A stretch of DNA of 64,000 nucleotides, taken from assembly GCF_900240335.1 (NCBI RefSeq), contig NZ_LT964979.1, positions 620,001-684,000 of the forward strand, read 5' to 3'. This document shows, piece after piece, positions 59,000 to 64,000 of this stretch (position 1 is the first letter of the stretch; each line of letters starts with the position of its first letter). Source of the stretch: Flavimobilis massiliensis (lineage in GTDB: Bacteria > Actinomycetota > Actinomycetes > Actinomycetales > Cellulomonadaceae). The notes under the pieces were generated by a model. That model searched no databases. It was not told where the DNA came from and worked only from the letters and a program-made list of their open reading frames with translations. The translations under genes and the position numbers were made by a program.

Positions 59000-59028
59000 C
59001 TCAAGTCGGCGCTGAGTTGCGCCGATAA
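59000..59028 (+). promoter_or_regulatory. sigma-28-type promoter of pilM-pilN-pilO
   Basis: CTCAAGT (59000-59006), 14 bases, GCCGATAA (59021-59028), about 42 bases before the pilM start. Confidence 0.8.
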
Positions 59029-59069
59029 CGCCTTGGCGGGCACAGGTCCGCACGACATGGGAGGTGCGA

Positions 59070-60119
59070 GTGGCCCGCGAGAGAGTTGTCGGTCTCGATA
59101 TCGGGACGGTAGGCGTGCGCGCCGTGGAGATGGAGCTCGCCGGCCCGGGACGCGGTGGGACGATCCACAGGATCGGCGAGGTACCTCTTCCCCCAGGTGT
59201 CGTGCGCGACGCCGAGGTCATCGAGAAGGGTCCTGTCTCCGCGGCGATCAAGAAGCTCTGGTCCTCGGACGGCATGAGTGCCAAGCGGGTCGTCATGGGG
59301 GTGGGTAACCAGCGAGTCGTCGTGCGCAACATGACGATGCCCCGCATGCCGATCGGGCAGCTGCGCCAGGCGGCCGTCTATCAGGCTCAGGAGACGCTCC
59401 CGATGTCTGTCGACGAGGCGCTCACAGACTTTCTTCCCACCCACGAGTTCGTCGATGGCAACGGTGACTCGGTGGCAGGTCTCTTCGTCGCCGCAGGCAA
59501 GGACACGGTGTCGCTCAACGTGCTCGCGGTCGAGTCGGCAGGCGTGAGCCCCGCAGTGGTTGACCTCAACGCGTTCGCGCTCATGCGAGCCGCGTCGCTC
59601 GAGCACGGCGGAGCCACGATCGCGTGCGTCGACATCGGTGCCCGTGTCACCAACGTCGTCATCTCTCACGAGGGTCGGCCGCAGCTTGTCCGCGTCATCG
59701 CGGCAGGGGGGCAGGACGCCACTGACGGTCTCGCCCGTGTCCTCAAGACGACGGATGCCGAGGCGGAGAACCTCAAACGCCAGATGGGCCTGTCCTCGAG
59801 CGTCCCGGCGGGGCTCGAGGAAGCAGCGAGGACGATCCAGGTGTCCGTCCGCAACATCGTCGATCCGGTGGTCTCGACCCTCAGCTACTACGGCTCGCAG
59901 ATCCGGGGGCCGCAGATCTCGATGCTCGTCCTCACCGGCGGGGGAGCGCAGCTCCCAGGGCTCGGTCAGTATCTCGCGAGCGCGGCGCGCCTGCCCGCGA
60001 CCCTCGGCTCCCCGTTCAGCGGCGTCCAATGGACGAAGAGCGCTGGGCGTGAGCGGTTCGCGGATCGTGAATCGTCGTTCGCCGTCGCCGTCGGACTCGC
60101 ACTCGGAGGTGCCGCGTGA
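59070..60119 (+). CDS. pilM: type IV pilus assembly protein PilM
   Basis: Actin-like cytoplasmic protein of 349 residues. ATP-binding signatures are VVGLDIGTVGVRAVEM (phosphate 1), ACVDIGARVTNVVISHEG (phosphate 2) near residue 192 and LVLTGGGAQLPGLGQYL (adenosine) near 290. It binds the N-terminal NLLP tail of PilN to form the cytoplasmic ring. GTG 59070 is five bases after GGGAGG; the in-frame GTG at 59064 lies too close to it. It overlaps pilN by four bases. Confidence 0.94.
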   Translation: MARERVVGLDIGTVGVRAVEMELAGPGRGGTIHRIGEVPLPPGVVRDAEVIEKGPVSAAIKKLWSSDGMSAKRVVMGVGNQRVVVRNMTMPRMPIGQLRQAAVYQAQETLPMSVDEALTDFLPTHEFVDGNGDSVAGLFVAAGKDTVSLNVLAVESAGVSPAVVDLNAFALMRAASLEHGGATIACVDIGARVTNVVISHEGRPQLVRVIAAGGQDATDGLARVLKTTDAEAENLKRQMGLSSSVPAGLEEAARTIQVSVRNIVDPVVSTLSYYGSQIRGPQISMLVLTGGGAQLPGLGQYLASAARLPATLGSPFSGVQWTKSAGRERFADRESSFAVAVGLALGGAA

Positions 60120-60853
60120 GTCTCTCCCTGCAGAAGAAAGCCGCATCGCAGACGACGGGGTCGACGCGACGCAGCAGCGGTTCGCTCATCCCATCCGTGC
60201 CGCGCGTCAACCTCCTTCCCGCCGAGATCATCGACCGACGGTCGCTCCGGTCGCTGCGACGGATGCTTCTGTTCGTCCTGCTCGGCGTCATCGTCCTCTG
60301 TGCAGGACTGGGATTCTTCTCGTGGTCGAACCTCGTCCGCGCCGAGGCCGACCTCGAGGCGGAGCAGCAGCGCACGAGCGACCTGCTCCTCGAACAGCGC
60401 AAGTACGTCGAGGTGACCGCTGTGAAGAGCCGCATCGAGCTCACCCGCGATGCTCTCGACTACGTGTCGCAGACCGAGGTCGACTGGGACTCGGTGCTCG
60501 GCATGGTCGCGAGCGCCACCCCCGAGGAGGTCCTCCTGGGGTCCATCACGGTCGAGGCCGCGACGCCGCTGACGGGCGCACCTGCCGCGGCTGACCCGCT
60601 GGCCGCCCCCTCCATCGGGACGATGACGCTGACCGGCAGCTCGGACACCCGCCCGGACATCAGCGCCTGGACGAGCGCGCTCGAGGGCCTTCCTGGCGTC
60701 GTCGACGCGCGCATCGTCGTGACGTCGGCGGTCCGCGAGGAGGACGAGGCTCCTTCGTCCTTCAACTTCGAGGTGACTGTCGCGCTGAGCGACGTGCTGC
60801 AGCGTGCCGACGGGCTCGTCGCGAACCTCCCTGCAGAGAGCGAGGGCAAGTGA
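60116..60853 (+). CDS. pilN: type IV pilus assembly protein PilN
   Basis: Single-span alignment protein of 245 residues. The PilM-binding motif VPRVNLLPAEIIDRR lies near residue 28, the membrane span at about 50-70, a coiled coil follows (RAEADLEAEQQRTSDLLLEQ), then a ferredoxin-like domain. There is no pilP or pilQ, which fits a cell with one membrane. Confidence 0.9.
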   Translation: MSLSLQKKAASQTTGSTRRSSGSLIPSVPRVNLLPAEIIDRRSLRSLRRMLLFVLLGVIVLCAGLGFFSWSNLVRAEADLEAEQQRTSDLLLEQRKYVEVTAVKSRIELTRDALDYVSQTEVDWDSVLGMVASATPEEVLLGSITVEAATPLTGAPAAADPLAAPSIGTMTLTGSSDTRPDISAWTSALEGLPGVVDARIVVTSAVREEDEAPSSFNFEVTVALSDVLQRADGLVANLPAESEGK

Positions 60854-61632
60854 TGCCGAAGTCACGTGGTCCATGGATCGCGATCGCGGTCGTGGCGTGC
60901 GCGCTCGTCATTGCGGGGTTCTGGTTCCTGCTCATCGGCCCCAACCGTGCCGACGCAGCGGAGAAGGATGCCTCCCGGGAGAAGGTCGCGGCGGAGAACG
61001 CGGTCCTCGCGTCCAAGGTGGCCGCGCTCCGCGCGGACTTCGCGAGGATCGAGAACTACCGGTCGGAGCTATCGCTCCTTCGGGTGCATCTTCCGACGGA
61101 GATCGGGGACGAGCAGGTGTTCGACCAGCTCACCGAGGTCATCGAGAAGCATGAGGGGACGCTCCTTGAGCAGAAGGCGGGGGCTCCGGTCTCGCTCGTC
61201 GGCCAGATCCAGGCGGCCGCGATCGCGAGCGCCGAGGCCGAGGAGGGCAAGAAGGACGGGGAGAGTGCCGCCACGGACACCGCCACCCCGGCACCTCCCG
61301 CCGGCTGGGCGGCATCGACGCTGGACCAGCTCGCGGCCGTGCCTGTCGAGCTCGAGATCGAAGGGACCTTCGAGTCCGTCCGGGCGGTCTTCAGAGAGCT
61401 CGGACACGCACCGGACCGCTACCTCATGGTGGCGGCGCCGCAGCTTGACGTCATGGAGCGCGAGACCGGTGATCCCCTCATCCGCGCGAGCTTCACCCTT
61501 TACACCTTTACGTTCACCGACGCCGTGGAAACCGCTGAGGCAGACGTCCTCGAGCGGTTGGACATCAGTGAGAACGGGCTGGACATGCCGTCCTCGTCCC
61601 GCGACCCCTTCGGGCTGCGAGACGACGAGTGA
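60853..61632 (+). CDS. pilO: type IV pilus assembly protein PilO
   Basis: A 259-residue partner of PilN: one N-terminal span (about 9-28, IAIAVVACALVIAGFWFLLI), a coiled coil (EKVAAENAVLASKVAALRAD) and a C-terminal ferredoxin-like domain (PVELEIEGTFESVRAVFREL). A flexible acidic/alanine linker near residues 123-148 separates them. ATG 60853 is preferred; GTG 60850 overlaps the pilN stop and is possible. A terminator follows, so it ends the locus. Confidence 0.87.
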   Translation: MPKSRGPWIAIAVVACALVIAGFWFLLIGPNRADAAEKDASREKVAAENAVLASKVAALRADFARIENYRSELSLLRVHLPTEIGDEQVFDQLTEVIEKHEGTLLEQKAGAPVSLVGQIQAAAIASAEAEEGKKDGESAATDTATPAPPAGWAASTLDQLAAVPVELEIEGTFESVRAVFRELGHAPDRYLMVAAPQLDVMERETGDPLIRASFTLYTFTFTDAVETAEADVLERLDISENGLDMPSSSRDPFGLRDDE

Positions 61633-61640
61633 CCTCCCGT

Positions 61641-61671
61641 CGTGCCACGTCCGCAGTGCGGGCGTGGCACG
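61641..61671 (+). terminator. terminator at the end of the pilus locus
   Basis: Fourteen-base-pair stem CGTGCCACGTCCGC / GCGGGCGTGGCACG (one G-U pair, loop AGT) nine bases after the pilO stop. Confidence 0.7.
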
Positions 61672-61691
61672 GCGACACGCCTCATCCGTGG

Positions 61692-61697
61692 AATGAT
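61692..61697 (+). promoter_or_regulatory. possible -10 box for aroC
   Basis: AATGAT seven bases before the preferred ATG at 61705; weak match, but aroC needs its own promoter after the pilO terminator. Confidence 0.25.
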
Positions 61698-61704
61698 CGG
61701 ACTC

Positions 61705-62919
61705 ATGCTGCGCTGGTTGACCTCAGGTGAGTCCCACGGCCCGTCGCTCGTCGGAGTGATCGAGGGCCTTCCTGCGGGTGTCGAGGTGACGAGCCAGGAC
61801 GTCCGTGACGCGCTGGCACGCCGCCGCCTCGGCTACGGACGCGGTGCACGTCAGAAGTTCGAGCAGGACGAGCTTCGGGTACTCGCAGGCGTCCGCCACG
61901 GCGTGACACAGGGCGGCCCCGTGACGTTCGAGATCGCGAACTCCGAATGGCCCAAGTGGGTCGATGTCATGGCCCCGGACCCGGTCGACGCGTCGGCACT
62001 CCAGGTCGACGCGGGCACGGGCGACGTCCGTGAGATCGCCCGCAACAAGAAGATCACGCGGCCCCGCCCCGGCCACGCGGACCTCGTCGGCATGCGCAAG
62101 TACGGTTTCGACGATGCACGGCCGGTGCTCGAGCGCGCATCAGCTCGCGAGACTGCGACCCGTGTTGCTCTCGGTGTTTATGCCGCTGCGTTCCTCGAGC
62201 AGACCGTCGGCGTGCGACTGGTCTCGCACGTCGTCGGGATTGGACCCGTTGCCGTTCCCGAGGGCGCCGCCGTCCCAACGCCGGACGATGTCGCAGCGCT
62301 TGACGCGGACCCGGTTCGCTGCTTCGACGCCGCAACGTCGGCCGCGATGGTCGCCGAGATCGACGACTGCCACAAGGCAGGCGACACTCTCGGAGGTGTC
62401 GTCGAGGTTCTGGCTTACGGAGTTCCCACCGGGCTTGGGACGTATGTGCACTCCGACCGTCGCCTGGATGCACGACTCGCGGCCGCGATCATGGGCATTC
62501 AAGCGTTCAAGGGCGTCGAGATCGGCGATGGCTTCCGGACCGCGACCCGTCGTGGGTCGCAGGCTCACGATGAGATCGATGTCGCTGACGGCCACATCAC
62601 ACGCGTAACCAACCGTGCCGGGGGCATCGAGGGCGGCATGTCGAACGGCGAGGTCGTTCGCGTGCGGGGAGCGATGAAGCCCATCTCCACCGTGCCGCGT
62701 GCGCTCCGGACCGTCGACACTGCGACGGGGGAGCCTGCCCAGGCCCAACACCAGCGCTCCGACGTCTGCGCGGTGCCGCCCGCAGCCGTCATCGCCGAGG
62801 CGATGGTCGCGCTCACGCTTGCCGACGTCGTTCTTGAGAAGTTCGGCGGCGACTCCGTCGCCGAGGTCCGCCGCAACTACGAGGCCTACCTCGCGGCCAT
62901 CCCCGAGCACATGCGCTGA
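61705..62919 (+). CDS. aroC: chorismate synthase
   Basis: FMN-dependent enzyme of 404 residues making chorismate from 5-enolpyruvylshikimate 3-phosphate. It opens MLRWLTSGESHGPSLVGVIE and shows RARQKFEQDEL-like flavin contacts (GRGARQKFEQDELRVLAGV), RPRPGHADLVGMRKYGF near residue 115, GGIEGGMSNGEVVRVRGAMK near 310 and QRSDVCAVPPAAVIAEAM near 350, all conserved. ATG 61705 fits the family start; ATG 61693 is in frame. Base composition of the middle part is slightly less GC-rich than neighbouring genes. Confidence 0.95.
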   Translation: MLRWLTSGESHGPSLVGVIEGLPAGVEVTSQDVRDALARRRLGYGRGARQKFEQDELRVLAGVRHGVTQGGPVTFEIANSEWPKWVDVMAPDPVDASALQVDAGTGDVREIARNKKITRPRPGHADLVGMRKYGFDDARPVLERASARETATRVALGVYAAAFLEQTVGVRLVSHVVGIGPVAVPEGAAVPTPDDVAALDADPVRCFDAATSAAMVAEIDDCHKAGDTLGGVVEVLAYGVPTGLGTYVHSDRRLDARLAAAIMGIQAFKGVEIGDGFRTATRRGSQAHDEIDVADGHITRVTNRAGGIEGGMSNGEVVRVRGAMKPISTVPRALRTVDTATGEPAQAQHQRSDVCAVPPAAVIAEAMVALTLADVVLEKFGGDSVAEVRRNYEAYLAAIPEHMR

Positions 62920-62931
62920 CTAAACTCGTTC

Positions 62932-62988
62932 GCCACATACAGCGAGGGCGGAATCCCCGGTGGGGATTCCGCCCTCGCTGCATGTGGC
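62932..62988. terminator. long hairpin after aroC
   Basis: A 28-base-pair stem with one mismatch (arms from 62932 and to 62988, loop GGT), 13 bases after the aroC stop. Confidence 0.85.
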
Positions 62989-62999
62989 ACTACTGCGTT

Positions 63000-63035
63000 G
63001 TGTGCTCCCGGGGCGAGTTCGCCCCGGGAGCACAC
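63000..63035. terminator. terminator of the fibronectin type III gene
   Basis: Sixteen- to seventeen-base-pair perfect stem GTGTGCTCCCGGGGCG / CGCCCCGGGAGCACAC, six bases from the end of the convergent minus-strand gene. Confidence 0.8.
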
Positions 63036-63041
63036 GGTCGA

Positions 63042-64000
63042 CTACTTCACGGTGACCTTCGTCGCCTTGCTCAGCGTGCCCCAACCGAGGGCGTTCTTCG
63101 CCTGGACGCGGAAGTACGCCGGCTTCTTGGACTTGCCCTTCTTCCACGTGTAGCTGCGCGCAGAAGCGTTCGTTGTCTTGAGGGTCTTCCACTTCTTGCC
63201 GTTGGCGGAGTACTGGACCCGGTAGCCCGTGACCTTCGAGCCGTTAGCCGATGCGGCCTTCCAGGTGACCTTGACGGTCTTCTTCTTCGAGGACGTGACC
63301 TTGATCGTCGGTGCGAGGGGCCTGCTCGCAGGAACGAACTGCACTGCAGTCGAAGCTGAACCCGAGCCGAGACGTGTCTTCGCGAGGACGCGCACCTGAT
63401 ACGTCGTCCCGTTCGAAAGGCCCGTGAGAACCGCTGACCTGGCTCCTGTGGTGGATGCCTTCCCAGACCACGCACTCCACTTCTTCCCCGAGAGCTGGCG
63501 GGTCTCGATGAGGTAGCCCGTAATTGGTTGCCCGCCATCGGACACGGGAGCATTCCAAGTAGCCGTGACCTTCCGGTCACCACGTACAGCCTTGAGACCA
63601 GTCGGAGCGCCTGGAGGAGTGGACGTCGCCGGGGTTGTTGGGTTCGGCGAGGGAGTCTGGGCCGGGAGCGCACTCGTCGAGGTCGTGAGAACGGCCACCG
63701 CACCGGCACCGACAGCATTGACCGCGGCAACCTCAACCTCGTATGGCGTCGCGGCCGTGAGGCCGGTGAGCTTGAGCGACGTTGTCGCCGTTGTGGCGGT
63801 CACCCACGAGCCGCCCGCTACCCGGTAGCGAACAACGTAGCCCGAAACGACAGAGCCGCCGGTCGCCGAAGGCGCGGCCCACGACACCGTGAGCGCATCC
63901 GCTGTCGGTGTGGCACGCAAGCTGCGCGGCGCATCAGGATACGTAGCAGTCGACACCTTAGCGACAGTCGAGTAGGGGCTTGAGCCCACGACATTCGACG
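63042..64000 (-). CDS. fibronectin type III domain protein, 3' part
   Basis: The reading frame is open to the right window edge, so the N-terminus is missing. Three FN3 domains are visible: PDAPRSLRATPTADALTVSW onward, PGAPTGLKAVRGDRKVTATW onward and LAPTIKVTSSKKKTVKVTWK onward, with the typical TW/SW and Y-V-RV/AVNA strands. A P/T/S linker (TPSPNPTTPATSTPP) separates the first two. The last domain is strongly lysine-rich and ends with the chain, so there is no LPXTG signal or C-terminal membrane anchor. It is probably extracellular. Its DNA is visibly less GC-rich than the rest of the window. Confidence 0.88.
   Translation of the reverse strand, partial: SNVVGSSPYSTVAKVSTATYPDAPRSLRATPTADALTVSWAAPSATGGSVVSGYVVRYRVAGGSWVTATTATTSLKLTGLTAATPYEVEVAAVNAVGAGAVAVLTTSTSALPAQTPSPNPTTPATSTPPGAPTGLKAVRGDRKVTATWNAPVSDGGQPITGYLIETRQLSGKKWSAWSGKASTTGARSAVLTGLSNGTTYQVRVLAKTRLGSGSASTAVQFVPASRPLAPTIKVTSSKKKTVKVTWKAASANGSKVTGYRVQYSANGKKWKTLKTTNASARSYTWKKGKSKKPAYFRVQAKNALGWGTLSKATKVTVK

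Overview
The window is a contiguous piece of a very GC-rich (roughly 70% or more) actinobacterial chromosome. Gene order (HIT-pgsA-acyltransferase-pimA, pdxS/pdxT-yebC-ruvCAB-yajC-secDF-apt-rel, hisS-aspS-rarA-rpsD-alaS-ruvX-mltG-aroE), frequent GTG starts, TANNNT -10 boxes placed directly before start codons, phosphatidylinositol-mannoside genes and tRNA genes without encoded CCA all point to Actinomycetota, most plausibly Micrococcales near Cellulomonas/Sanguibacter. The genus is an inference; no rRNA gene is present.

Layout. 1-2.6 kb (minus strand): 5' part of glgX, a SufR/ArsR-type regulator and a GyrI-like protein. 2.6-3.4 kb: five tRNA genes in two promoter-terminator units (Gly-Cys-Val and a second Gly-Val). 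3.5-6.7 kb: pabB-pabC, a class E sortase with a 61-residue membrane protein, and tRNA-Val(CAC). 6.8-12.3 kb: acyl-CoA synthetase, a decayed panE remnant, an alpha/beta hydrolase and hrpB. 12.3-18.5 kb: thrS, then the phosphatidylinositol/PIM unit. 18.6-29.2 kb: vitamin B6 synthesis (pdxS, pdxT), NUDIX, yebC, Holliday-junction genes ruvCAB, protein-export genes yajC-secD-secF, and apt. 29.4-42.7 kb: bifunctional rel, a DUF349 gene broken at an ambiguous base beside a 110-bp inverted copy of a neighbouring gene, an MBL hydrolase, hisS, aspS, an MMPL transporter and rarA. 43-50 kb: rpsD, two membrane-associated small proteins, alaS-ruvX-mltG-aroE.

The most notable part is 50.1-61.7 kb: a complete monoderm type IV pilus locus (pilB; pilT-pilC; pilA-three minor pilins-pilD; pilM-pilN-pilO) placed between aroE and aroC. 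Each of its four transcription units is preceded by the same promoter architecture, C-T-Y-R-A-G-T, 14 bases, GCCGATA(A/G), which is the signature of FliA/SigD/WhiG (sigma-28) family sigma factors. The whole pilus therefore looks like a single alternative-sigma regulon. The third minor pilin is unusually large, lacks the pilin Glu5 and carries a cysteine-rich repetitive domain that suggests a beta-helical tip protein. The window closes with aroC and the 3' part of a fibronectin type III surface protein on the minus strand.

There is no rRNA, CRISPR array, insertion sequence or prophage gene. No gene-free stretch exceeds about 300 bases once the tRNA genes are counted.
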